From contig NW_019091779.1 in the NCBI RefSeq assembly GCF_001949145.1, positions 9,740-41,494 on the forward strand: DNA of 31,755 bases. Direction: 5' to 3'. This DNA is from Acanthaster planci. Lineage: Eukaryota > Echinodermata > Asteroidea > Valvatida > Acanthasteridae. The first letter of the stretch is position 1. Each line of letters starts with the position of its first letter. The position numbers and the translations under genes were made by a program. Positions 1 through 9,320 of this stretch are shown here, one piece after another. The notes under the pieces were generated by a model. That model was given only the letters and a program-made list of their open reading frames with translations. It ran no database searches and was not told where the DNA came from.

Positions 1-423
1 TATGATATCATTCAAGATTGAGTTTATTCATTAAAATGACTTGTGGCAGAACCTTGCAAGTGAACAGTACAGACATTCAAGGTGTCCCTTCCTGCCCTCT
101 GTTTTACAGATTTTGTTCAATAGCCTCAGTCATCCTGCCCGCATATTACATAACTGTCATTGTTTGCCTCCTACACAGACTTCAATGTGAATTGTGTATC
201 ACGCATACAAGCGCTGAGAAAGAGATTCAAGTCAGTTGATACTATGCATAAGATCTGCCACAGCTACTCCTGCTGAAAAGTGACTGTACAATACAGACAT
301 TTATATGCACCGGGGATATCATTGCTTGAAGTATTGCTGCACTCCAGAGCTGAGCTTTTGTGTATGTGCACGTCTGTGCGTGTACACACCACATACATAG
401 TGTGCGTTTGTATTTGCTTTCAA
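1..423. other. Intergenic, no gene seen
   Basis: Short open frames here have no recognisable domain and no convincing splice context. A TG/GT-rich, purine-pyrimidine alternating stretch at about 360-412 is the only compositional feature. It lies immediately outside the first CGTGGAC motif of the putative element to the right. Confidence 0.4.
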
Positions 424-1448
424 ACGTGGACACCCATCATAATTTCAACCTTCTAATCGTGGACAAACGTGAACTGCGGACGTCCACGGTTGACATTAAC
501 TGTTTTTTTGTGATAAATACCGGCAAATGAGGACGCTCTTTCAATCGCGTGCAAATCCGTGTCCGTCCACGTTTTTATACTGCCACGATAAAGATGTTGT
601 GTGTTAACACACAGGCGGGTGACAAATCCAGTATGTTTCTCGAGAAAGGAAATGTACTACTCCCTCTTGTGGCTGGTTTGTGCCAGTCTACCTTGGCAAG
701 CGCCGCGCTGTACGAGTGCGGGATCTAGATGTTTCACCACGCTGTCCACGTTTGTGCGATAGAAATCTGTATTTGTTTGGAAACTGCCAAACCTTATTTG
801 AGCAACTTTAACCTGTGTTCGCCCCATATTGAACTGGTGTCTCATGGCAAACAAGGTACCGGTTTGTGATTTCGTCATTTATTGAACAACAAGTTCCAAA
901 ATCATTATTTTAATTTTAGGCCATGCTTTTGCCTGTGCTATTGACACATTACGTCATGTACAAGGTATGACGCAGGACCCTGACGTGCCCGACTGATATT
1001 GCTGACAAGTGAATGATAACAATGGCAGGTTCTGCTGTTCCTGACGACAGTCGGCCTATAAATCAAGTGCAAAACCATATACGATGTTTAGTTATCGCTG
1101 TAATTGTTCTTTTCATCTGGACAATCTTTTTGACATTTGTTAGCATAATTGAAGCTTTATCTGAGGCTTGTCAGGTCGTGTACATACATGTAGGTAGGTG
1201 TAGAGACAGGACCAGACCAGCATTCCACAATGCCCATGATCAAACTTAGGCCTACATGAAGTTGTTGAAAAAAAAAATTATAATGTTCAATTTGAAACTC
1301 CATATTTTTAGACATTTAGACCTCCTTGGGGAAATAATAAATGTACCTTAGGGTTGTGCTTATTTTGGGGGAAGGGGTCACCCTGTAATGTAGGCTATTT
1401 GTAAGCTTCACACATGTATAGGCCAATTTTTGTTTTTCTTTTTTGCAG

Positions 1449-1560
1449 ATGATGGCACTGCGGAAGAAACGATCACATGTTTCACTCATTCAAGAAGCTG
1501 AAGAATGGTGCAAGCTCGGTGTAGATCAACCTGGATTTGAGAAAGATTTCCATATACAAA
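1449..1560 (+). pseudogene. Exon 1 remnant: N-terminal flank of SET domain
   Basis: A pyrimidine-rich acceptor (run of T then GCAG, AG at 1447-1448) precedes an open frame starting ATGATG. The frame gives about 37 residues with a basic start (RKKRSH), then a helix-like stretch including EEWCKLGVDQPGFEKDF. It reaches a stop if read through; a weak donor GT lies at 1561. Segments like this precede the SET fold in KMT5A-like proteins, where the next residues would be the glycine-rich GRGVFA-type strand. That strand is not found before the next exon, so the front of the SET domain is missing here. The reading phase at 1560 does not fit exon 2, consistent with a lost middle exon. Assignment rests on position and resemblance and is moderate. 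Confidence 0.45.
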
Positions 1561-2136
1561 GTTAACTTATTTGTTTCCATAATGATTTGTCAGCCTCCAG
1601 AAAGCAACCACATGTCCTAAAAATTGATGTCAGGAGTGAGAAAATACAAACATTTTCATAAAAAAATCAGAATTTCTGAGACCAGCGCCATGAAGTTTGT
1701 ACACAGGGTGTCAAGTGAACTTTGTACATGTATATGGAAATCATTCTGTATTTTGTAGTACATTATCTCCAGCTCTAGGTTACTATTTTGTGGTATTGGT
1801 TTTTTTTTTTTTCCGCAAAACAATTTTTTTTTTATTAGGGTTAATTTTGTTCTATTACCTTTTGGAGTAGAATTTGGTTTGTCAATTCAATATTGTGGAA
1901 CACCAATCATAAGCATTTCTGTACAGTACTTAAAACTTGTTCTATATGGTTCTGTACGGTTCTCTATGGTACATGTACATGTACTCTGAAAACTCAAAAT
2001 TCCTGTCAAGTCTAATAAAGTATTCATTCCCTGCAGCAGTATACAGCCCTGCTTAACTCAAAGTTTGAACCTGTTCACTTTATTTTGACTTATCGATGTT
2101 TTAATGTCTATCAAATTTCATTAACCTTATCTACAG

Positions 2137-2303
2137 GATAGATGCATCAAATGACTCATGCCTAGCAAAATGGGGGAACGACGAGCATCGCAACCCAAAC
2201 TGCACCATAAAGAAGCTAGTTAGGGAAGGGACACCATATTTGTGTCGCTGCATATGAGGAAATCAGATATGACTATGGGGGAGTCAATGTGCCATGGCGG
2301 CAG
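2137..2303 (+). pseudogene. Exon 2 remnant: C-terminal half of a SET methyltransferase domain
   Basis: The acceptor (CTACAG, AG at 2135-2136) opens a frame reading IDASND, then NDEHRNPNC, matching the SET pseudoknot region where N-H/D and NPN contact S-adenosylmethionine. After LVREGTPYLC a frame change and a deletion of roughly ten residues intervene. The frame then resumes as EEIRYDYGG and PWRQ, matching the SET YDYG catalytic tyrosine motif and the segment after it. It ends in CAG before a GTACAG donor (2304). Family knowledge: SET domains transfer methyl groups to lysines, usually on histones, and KMT5A/SETD8-type domains end in such a YDYG…PW segment. Without the N-terminal half and with the frame break, this copy cannot be active. 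Confidence 0.68.
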
Positions 2304-3139
2304 GTACAGGTGTATTGTATGACAAGTATTTAATCCACTAGGGTAATTTAGTCACCAGGAGCCACTTTCAATGCTCTTCTATACCCAGCAAAATATGAGA
2401 CAGAAGGATACCCCCCCTCCAGTATCCCTAAACATTATACCTGTACACCCTCAAGCCTAAGGTCGCCCTAGACATCTTAAAAGAATGAGATTCTTAAGAT
2501 CCTTAGATTCCAATAACTAAATGACTTTCACAAAAAAGGGGTGGGGGTCTTCTGTCACATATCTTGCTTCAGATGTGCTCTGCCTGTTGTAAGCCAACAA
2601 TGTCCTGCTGACTGTACATGTAGCAGTAACTTAGTCTGTTACTGTATGGAATTTTTAAAAACTTGAATGTTCACATCTCCTTTAGATTATTAGCATTATA
2701 ACATTTTGTTAGTGACACCATGAAGTAACTCGCAGCTGTGGGTGAGGTGGTCTTACATGAGTGGCTATTTTAGAGAACTGAATGATTTTCTTTTTCATAG
2801 AGTAGCTCCAACTGCAGTGCAGCACTCCATGCATGTTGGTTCTCACAAACCAACACCAAACTTTGTATTAGTAGCTAAAATGAGTTTTACTTACATTTGA
2901 GGCACAAGTACGTATATGGATGAATAACATGATTGTCAAAGCTATCAAATCATTTTTCTCTATGCTGAATTACCTTAATAAGCTGTTGTGCCAGTTCGTG
3001 AAAACAAAATAAGTCTATTTTGCTTCAGTGTGCATGTGAGAAGACACTACCATAATACATGTACATGTGTTCATTTTTGAATTCAATGGTTTCCCTGCGT
3101 TTTCCTTGCCATATAAAGTACAAATCTTTTATTTCACAG

Positions 3140-4957
3140 GCTGACAGCCAGGTCACAAGGTGTAGCTCAGAGACCAAGCCAGTGGAGTCGGAGCCAGTGG
3201 AGTCGGAGCAAGTGGAGCCGGAGATGGTGAAGTCGGAGATAGTGGAGTCAGAGCCAGTGGAGTCGGAGATAGTGGAGTCGGAGATAGTGGAGTCGGAGAT
3301 AGTAGAGTCGGAGAAATTTCTTTGTGTTATTCAGGAGGAAACAGGTGATTCTGCCAGGCCTTCCAAATGAATTCAAGCATTAGATGAAGAAAGCGACTGG
3401 GAGGATTTCTCAGACACAGATGATTCAGAATGGCTAGTTCCTGAGTCTTCAGATGATCCACGACCAGTGAGCCCAATATTGATGATACCTGAGAGAAGTC
3501 ACATGCCTAATAGTTGTGTATCGTCCTGCATATAAAGTGGACCCTCATGATTGTCTGCCATGTTATGAATGTTATGGCTACTATGCCAAAAACGATCTCT
3601 GGAAACACAGATGCTGCCAGAAACCCACAGAAGCATCAGTACTGATGGCCAACCACCTAAAAAGAAAAAACGGATTGGTCTATGCAAAGCAGGTAGAATG
3701 ATGCTTCCAACAATGCCTGGTACTCGTGAGCGTTAAACAATGACAGCATTCGTCGCGTAGTGAAATCAGACGACTTGATAAAAGAGTTTGCTAACAAATT
3801 GACCTTGAAACATGGCCATAGCATAGACCAAGAGGGATACATCAGGCAGAGGGTGAAGGAGATATCAAGATTGGTCCTCGAGTACAGAACATTGACAAAT
3901 GAGAAAAATGCTGATCTAGCCTCTCTCATATGTCCCCGCAAATTTGTGGATGTGACCCATGCAACACGAATAGCAGCAGGATTTAATCCAGACACCAATT
4001 TGTACAATACACCTAGTCTGGCTTTGAAGATCGGGCATAGCTTGAAAGCTTGTGCATAAATTTTGCAAGGACAGGCACTGGTGGAAGGCAATGAAATCAC
4101 TGAAAAACAGTGTAAAGGATTTCTGTCCTTGTACACCACGCAGTGGGAAGAAAAAGTGAGCCACCATGCACTTGGCAGTCTAAATGATGCTAGACGAGAC
4201 AACCCAAAGCTGCTTCCTCTAACGGCAGACATTGTGAAACTCTCCCAACACCTAAAGGAGCAAGTTCAACTAAGACATTCAGCGCTGAAGGCAGCTAATG
4301 GCCCAGAAGTGGAAAGAGCATGGAGAAAGCTTGCTGAAGCTTTGCTGTTGCAAGTGGTGGTTTTCAACCGAAACAGCCAGGTGAGGTCTCTAAGATGACT
4401 TTGCAAGATTTGAGTAAAGTCAGTCACAAAGAGGGATCAATCATAGATAGTGCTCTAACAGAATGGGAGAAGGCGCTCTCTAGAGTCTTGTGGAGAATTG
4501 AAATTGCGGGTAAGCGCTCCAGAACAGTTGCAGTGCTCCTGATGACTGATGTAAGAATGGCCTTGACTCTTTGCTAGCCAAACGATCAGAGACTGGTATC
4601 GATGATGGAAACATAAATGTGTTTGCACAACTGGGAGAAGGTCACCTGAGGGCATGCGATTGCCTACATGAACTGTCAGTGTCATGTGGAGCTAAACATC
4701 CTGAAAACCTATGGGCAACTCGCTTAAGGAAGCAAATTGCGACGGTATCCCAAGTGATGAATCTCCAGGAAAACGAACTGGACATCCTGGCCAACTTCAT
4801 GGGTCACGATGTTCGTACTCATCGGCAGTTTTACCCGCTACTGAAGTCCACATTGCAGGGAGCAAAAGTTTCAAAGATACTGTTAAAGATGGAAAGGGGA
4901 GATATACAGGGCTGGCTGGCTAAAGTCTGGCTGATGTACGAGTCAATCCAAATGAAG
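3140..4957 (+). pseudogene. Exon 3: VESE repeat, acidic segment, zinc finger and tyrosine recombinase domain
   Basis: The acceptor TTATTTCACAG (AG 3138-3139) opens in phase 0. Order: nine five-residue repeats (3179-3313); a stop at 3368; an acidic stretch (DEESDWEDFSDTDDSEW) in the same frame; a frame change; a finger at about 3552-3612 with C-x2-C and H-x-C-C; then a mostly helical region to 4380 interrupted by a stop at 4057. The recombinase core follows. Candidate catalytic residues are Arg at 4369 (FNR), Arg at 4721 and 4727 (TRLRKQIAT), His at 4805 (FMGHD) and Tyr at 4832 (HRQFY). This is the R…R-x-x-R/H…GH…Y layout of phage-integrase-type recombinases and of Crypton-type elements. The exon ends VNPNEG with donor GTATGA. 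All catalytic positions survive although the frame is broken. Confidence 0.72.
3179..3313 (+). repeat. 15-bp coding minisatellite, nine units of (P/I/Q/M)VESE
   Basis: The 15-base unit resembles CCAGTGGAGTCGGAG. Nine units run uninterrupted in one frame and encode PVESE, QVEPE, MVKSE and IVESE variants. The last three units are IVESE, suggesting recent unit duplication. It acts as an acidic linker between the SET part and the zinc-finger/recombinase part. Confidence 0.9.
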
Positions 4958-5757
4958 GTATGATTTAAAATTATTTCCAGGCATACAACTTAGCTCTGGG
5001 CAGAGCTAGGTTTTTTTGTTTGAGAGTAGCAAACAAGAATGTAAACCATTCAAGAAGGATTGCAAGCTCCCTGATACAGAAAAAAGTAAAATACAAAAAC
5101 TAAAATACTACATCTGGAAGTAAAATATATGTTGGGTATCTTGTTTGTGTTCAAAAGGGGAGCCTCAATATCAACAGAATCATACGCCTTTGCACATAAA
5201 TTTTCTAAATCAACAAAACTCCTACATTTTAACAAACATTTGTTTTACATTATCTATTGCTGAATAAATGTTTTGAATTTTAGGGGAACTTAAAATTTGG
5301 TAATTCACCCCTAAAAACCAACATTTTGTTTATTTCTGAGGGCCAGGGGAGGGTGAATATATACCTTCCTTTTATTACTCTTTCAGAAATAAAACACGTT
5401 TAGCATCTCCACTTGTTTCCTTCTTCTAGACCCACCTCTTTGTGCTTAGAGCTAAAACAAACAAACAAACAAACAAACAAACAACCCAACAAACAAACAA
5501 ACAAACAAACAAACAGGGATGGGAGGGTGGAAAAAATGGTCTACCATGATTCTAATGTAAAATTGCAGAGAGGTGCCCACTGATCTCTTTTCATATCTGA
5601 AAGCTGCATGTATGCAAAACATGTTCTTCTTTTTTAAAATCTGCCAATGATGTTTCAGTATGTATTTGCACTTGCATTGTAAATCCATCTTGTGCAGTCA
5701 ATCAGTGAGAGACACACTACAAAATAGGCACATTTATGTTTCACTTCCATTTTTTAG
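4958..5757 (+). other. Intron 3 of the composite gene
   Basis: It starts with the donor GTATGA and ends with a T-rich acceptor TTTTTTAG (AG at 5756-5757). It contains an AAAC microsatellite but no coding signal. The exon either side joins one base plus two bases of a codon (G and AG, giving Glu), which supports both borders. Confidence 0.6.
5454..5515. repeat. (AAAC)n microsatellite
   Basis: About fourteen AAAC units are interrupted once by a CCC variant near 5485. The open frame on the opposite strand (FVCL repeats) is an artefact of this run. Confidence 0.95.
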
Positions 5758-5856
5758 AGTACAGCACGGATGCTGAATCAGATAATTCTGATAATGAAGC
5801 TGAGGAGGCAGTCAAGCATCAGGACTCCAAGTTGCCTTCTTGTCAAGGGGAAGACA
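5758..5856 (+). pseudogene. Exon 4: acidic tail after the recombinase
   Basis: A 99-base exon between a T-rich acceptor and the strong donor GTATGT (5857). It encodes YSTDAESDNSDNEAEE followed by VKHQDSKLPSCQGED, a Ser/Asp/Glu-rich tail. It follows NPNE in phase 1 and also leaves in phase 1. There is no internal stop. Acidic tails after the recombinase are what I recall for this family; the function is unknown. Confidence 0.65.
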
Positions 5857-6760
5857 GTATGTATTTTGTAGTACATATACTGTACAACTGCATGCATAGA
5901 CTGCTTATAAATGCCACAGTAAAACTAGCCTGCCGAGGACCAAGGTTATTCCGAACATTTTAATATCGGGATGTTATGGGAATCACACCACAGGAGGCTA
6001 CTTGTACTGTTTCAGAAGTAAAGTAATCCATGTTTGTTTCACAACCCCTCATTTGTGAGACTGAAACAAATCTTTTACATGTACATTACTTAAAAAAACA
6101 GAAATCACTTGCCTTTGAAAACTTTTGCCAGGTGAATGTGTACGTACATGTATCGAGTACCTCATTTTGTTGGGATGTGCTTTATTCAAAAATACCAGCG
6201 ACATCATTTCAAAATGGGCAACAATCACGTAAATGTAGATAGTTCCATGCGACACATTTTAAGCCAGTCAACAGATGGTACCTATGCGTGCAGTGTTATA
6301 ATATTAACCACATCTTTTACTGTGTCATATGGTGGTTTCATCACACAGAAGGAAATGGTGTTGCATGTACAATCACGGCAACAGTCTGGAACAAATAGGC
6401 AAGTCTATATACTATGTAAAAAGTGGCCTGCTCAAGGTTCCTCACTGGATGTGTTTCTAACTGATAATCCTGAGACCCCTTCGGTACCTCAGATCACTGC
6501 GGCATCGTCATCAACTGTGCAGTAACCTTGGATAAATATGGGTCTGAGCCGAGAAGGTCAGTTTGGTGCGCTCTGGAGCAAACTGGGACTCTCTTCATAA
6601 CTTCCTAGCAGTGACCCTGTGGTCACCTTTTTAAATAAATACTTATCTTTATGAAATCTGAGGACTGCAGAGTGAAACGTAGAGCCAAACCCAGGTACAA
6701 GTGAAGTTATCTTGTTATGCCCTTAAGCATTGTTAATTATTTCATTGTAACTTCCGAAAG

Positions 6761-7064
6761 GAGAAGCCACAAATGAACTGAAACTGTTGCAAAGAAAGTT
6801 GCTACTGTGAAGAAGGTTGCTACTGCCAAGAAGAAATCTTGGAGCTTGAAAGAGAAACAGTATATCAGGACTTGTAAGCTTCCAACTAAGGAGCCTATCA
6901 CTGCTCTACTGTAAAAAGAACCAGCTATCTTCGGAGCAAGGACTTGGAGAAATGTCAAGGACTTTGTTAGAAACCAGATCAGGAAACCAGATCCGATGAG
7001 TTTCACGAAGAAGGATATTTTCCAATCAGTTTTGTTTGGTGAAGTAAACCATGAATGACACACT
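6761..7064 (+). pseudogene. Last exon: lysine-rich, SANT/Myb-like C-terminal segment
   Basis: A possible acceptor (CTTCCGAAAG, AG 6759-6760) precedes a frame reading KKVATVKKVATAKKK, then SWSLKEKQYI and, after an in-frame stop at 6912, KEPAIFGARTWRNVKDFV followed by RNQIRK. The order (basic run, W-x3-E, then TW-x-NVK-x-FV-x-NQI) matches the terminal DNA-binding-like segment that I recall in proteins with the same recombinase. A roughly ten-residue gap relative to that pattern follows QYI. The frame differs by one base from exon 4's phase, so a small indel or a missing exon lies between. The frame ends with a TGA at 7057-7059, inside the first unit of the 150-bp tandem array. Confidence 0.55.
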
Positions 7065-7640
7065 TAATCAAGGTTTTTGTATTGATATTTTGATAATACT
7101 GCCAAATTTGAAGCGTTTTATTCTGATTTTGCTCCAAGATCATTATCTGATTTTCGTAGAACAGACACAAGTGGAATTTATCAGTGTTTTGCAGTAAATC
7201 ATGATTGACACACTAAATCAAGGGTTTTGTCTTGATATTTTGATAATACTGCCAAATTTGAAGCGTTTAATTCTGATTTTGTTCAAAGACCACTGTCTGA
7301 TTTTAGTGGAACAGACACCACTGGAATTTATCAGTGTTTTGAAGTAAATCATGATTGACATACTAAACCAAAGTGAGTTTTATTGAGATTTGATAATACT
7401 GCTAATTTGAAGCGTTTTATTCTGATTTTGCTCCAAAACCACTGCCTGATTTTTGTGGAACAGACACGAGTGGAATTTATCAGTGTTTTGAAGTAAATCA
7501 TGATTGACACACTAAACCAAAGTGAGTTATATTGAGATTTGATAAAACTGCCAATTTATAGCGCTTTATTCTGATTTTGCTCCACGACCACTATGTGTCT
7601 TTTTGTGTAACAGACACAAGTGGAATTTATTATGTTTTTG
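7041..7640. repeat. Four-copy ~150-bp tandem array
   Basis: Units begin at 7041, 7191, 7341 and 7490 with GAAGTAAATCATGATTGACA or close variants. They share internal blocks such as TTTGATAATACTGCC, GAAGCGTTTTATTCTGATTT and CAGACACAAGTGGAATTTAT. Spacing is 150, 150 and 149. Copies 3 and 4 share extra changes (AAACCAAAGTGAGTT), so they are the most recent duplicates. The first copy overlaps the end of the composite gene's last frame. Confidence 0.9.
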
Positions 7641-7776
7641 CACTAGAAAGTTGTACGAAGATAATAATGAATCTGGACCCGTTTTTAATTTTGCAGTGTA
7701 ATGAAAGCAGGCACTTTTGAAAGTTGGAAATCGCTTTCATTCTCACTTTGTCAGCATTGTTTGGTATCAGATTTTG
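7633..7776. repeat. Dispersed direct repeat, copy 1
   Basis: This ~144-bp segment recurs at 8755-8897 in the same orientation with few differences. Both include GATAATAATGAATCTGGACC, GAAAGCAGGCACTTTTGAAA and CGCTTTCATTCTCACTTTGT. It starts inside the end of the last tandem unit. Confidence 0.9.
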
Positions 7777-8754
7777 TTTAATTCAACCTTATTTTCTGGG
7801 CACATGGTCCTTGGTTACAGCTGGCAAGTTCCCCGTCTTGTCTTATTTCCATTGATAAAAGATCGCGGTTGTATACTGTAAGGTACACAAATTTACACCC
7901 ATCACATTTCCGTTCTCCCATGGTATTGTATGGCTTGCTGAGAAGCCAACCCAGCAGACGAATGTCCGAAATCGTAATAACCGGAAGTTGGGCGGGAAGG
8001 TTTTGGCAATGTTGCAGGATGACGTCTTCCTTTGTAAACAGGCTTTTTTGTACAATGTGAAAAGTCCCCAGTACTACATCAAATTACATACACTTGCATC
8101 CACGTTTGAACGTTCCAAGTGAGGTTTCTGTGTACCAGACCAGGCACATATTAAAAGAGCAGCGTTATGGAAACATTTGCACTCTTTATATTCTATGCAG
8201 GCAATTTTACCATGTCTTGTTCATCAAGGCGACCCATTTGATTGCTGTCTAATTTGGGCAAGGTATGAAAACCTATCTGGCGCCCAACAATAATCTGAGA
8301 TTGGAACAGTGCTAGGTACTGACAGGCCTACTTGATTAGTGAAGAAATTGTAGTTCAAACTGTTTCTGGGTGTGAAACAAATCAGATCTTCCCATTACTT
8401 TGCTTGCATTTGGCCGTTCTTAGGGGAAACGGATCACCTTAATACCATATACCTAAAGACTGCAGTGCTTGTAAAAATCATGTCGTCTTTAGGATAAGAC
8501 TTCTAATAATTGAAAGTCCACAGTTGTATAGAAAATCACATACACAAAGGTCCACTGTTGAATGTGCCACTCTTGAATGTACATAATGCCATATTTTCTG
8601 TCTTGTCTTGCTGATTGTGTGCGACAGAAATCCCAGAATGGACGTGAACTCTGCAAGTTCCAGCCGAGAAGAAATGATCAATGCCAAATACGGAAGTCAC
8701 ATTCTTTTTAAATTTTTTGTTTTATTTATTTATTTATTTTTTTGGCTGGGAGGC
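7777..8754. other. Non-coding spacer between the direct repeats
   Basis: No gene is recognised; opposing short open frames at 7843-8060 have no domain signature. Two GTCCAC-type motifs (8516, 8550) belong to the right-hand motif cluster. A TTTATTTATTT low-complexity run precedes the second repeat copy. Confidence 0.4.
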
Positions 8755-8897
8755 TGTTTTTGCAGTAGAAAGTAGTACAAAGATAATAATGAATCTGGAC
8801 CCGTTTTTAATTTTGCAGTTTAATGAAAGCAGGCACTTTTGAAAGTTGGAAATCGCTTTCATTCTCACTTTGTCAGCATTGTTTGGTATAAGATTTT
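8755..8897. repeat. Dispersed direct repeat, copy 2
   Basis: Second copy of the 7633-7776 segment, same strand, about 1.12 kb downstream. It ends near TTGGTATAAGATTTTT. Nothing in either copy looks like LTR ends (no TG…CA), so a segmental duplication inside the 3' region of the putative element is more likely. Confidence 0.9.
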
Positions 8898-9320
8898 TAA
8901 GAGCACAGGTTGACAACGTAATGGAAACATTTTCACTCTCTATATCGTGTACGGGTTTCTATACAGAAAGAAAGACTGAGTGTGATTCTAAAATTGAACT
9001 TACGTTGATTACTACTGCCTCGAATGAGTCCCACCATGGTTGAGAAAACAAATTAAAACAGTCCACAGTTGGATAATAAGATTTACCCACACGTGTCCAC
9101 ATTCATAGGTGTATATGAGATGTCCACAGTTCCCACGGTTGCTTGGGGATATTTCAAATACGTCCTTATTTGCCTGTGTTTTATCCGAAGGTCATAAGTT
9201 ATGCTATAAAATGATTTTTTTTTAATTGAAGTGCTCATTTGCATTAATGCCCACATTATGGGGAGAGCCTTAAAACAAAGGAGTCCGCAGTTGTTTACAT
9301 AATTACCCAAGTCCACGTTA

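Larger units (their letters stand above)
1449..7064 (+). pseudogene. Broken multi-exon SET / zinc finger / tyrosine recombinase / SANT-like gene
   Basis: The gene model joins at least five exon remnants: 1449-1560, 2137-2303, 3140-4957, 5758-5856 and about 6761-7064. Exon 2 ends in phase 0 and exon 3 starts in phase 0, in frame with the VESE repeat. Exon 3 ends one base into a codon, and exon 4 supplies the other two bases and continues an acidic tail. Domain order is SET (partial), (P/I)VESE repeat, acidic segment, CCHC zinc finger, tyrosine recombinase, acidic tail, basic SANT/Myb-like segment. From memory of the family, multi-copy uncharacterised invertebrate and fish proteins share the recombinase, finger and terminal segments. 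A role in DNA cutting and joining, with the SET part possibly modifying histone lysines, is inference. Breaks: stops at 3368, 4057 and 6912; frame changes near 2250, 3510, 3730, 4380, 4572 and 4915. Confidence 0.72.
424..9320 (+). mobile_element. Candidate large tyrosine-recombinase transposon (decayed)
   Basis: Seen: one broken gene (1449-7064) with a tyrosine recombinase domain is flanked by clusters of related short motifs. On the left are CGTGGAC (425, 458), AACTGCGGAC (472), GTCCACGGTTG (482), CAAATGAGGACG (524) and GTCCACG (565, 744). On the right are GTCCACAGTTG (8516, 9061), GTCCACTGTTG (8550), GTCCACAGTTC (9122), GTCCGCAGTTG (9283) and GTCCACGTT (9311). Read from each end inward, both sides give the order CGTGGAC, AACTGCGGAC, then CAAAT(G/A)AGGACG, so the ends are roughly mirrored. 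Inference: these are subterminal recombinase-binding arrays or degenerate inverted termini of one element of about 8.9 kb. Exact ends and a target duplication could not be fixed. The alternative is an ordinary gene among unrelated repeats. Confidence 0.4.

Noticed and set aside
1013-1249. Small open frame with one hydrophobic segment upstream of exon 1
   Set aside because: A 20-odd-residue hydrophobic stretch is visible, but there is no family match, no clear promoter and no convincing donor; it could be a chance frame or an unproven first exon.
5452-5688. Minus-strand frame with FVCL repeats
   Set aside because: Translation of the AAAC microsatellite.
6136-6525. 129-codon open frame between exons 4 and the last exon
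   Set aside because: It does not resemble the family's linker, its start overlaps repeat-like TACATGTA sequence, and no splice phase connects it.
6737-7063. 108-codon minus-strand frame
   Set aside because: Antisense shadow of the Lys-rich last exon of the composite gene.
7633-8897. LTR pair of a small retroelement
   Set aside because: The repeat copies lack TG…CA ends, target duplications and any internal coding or priming signals.
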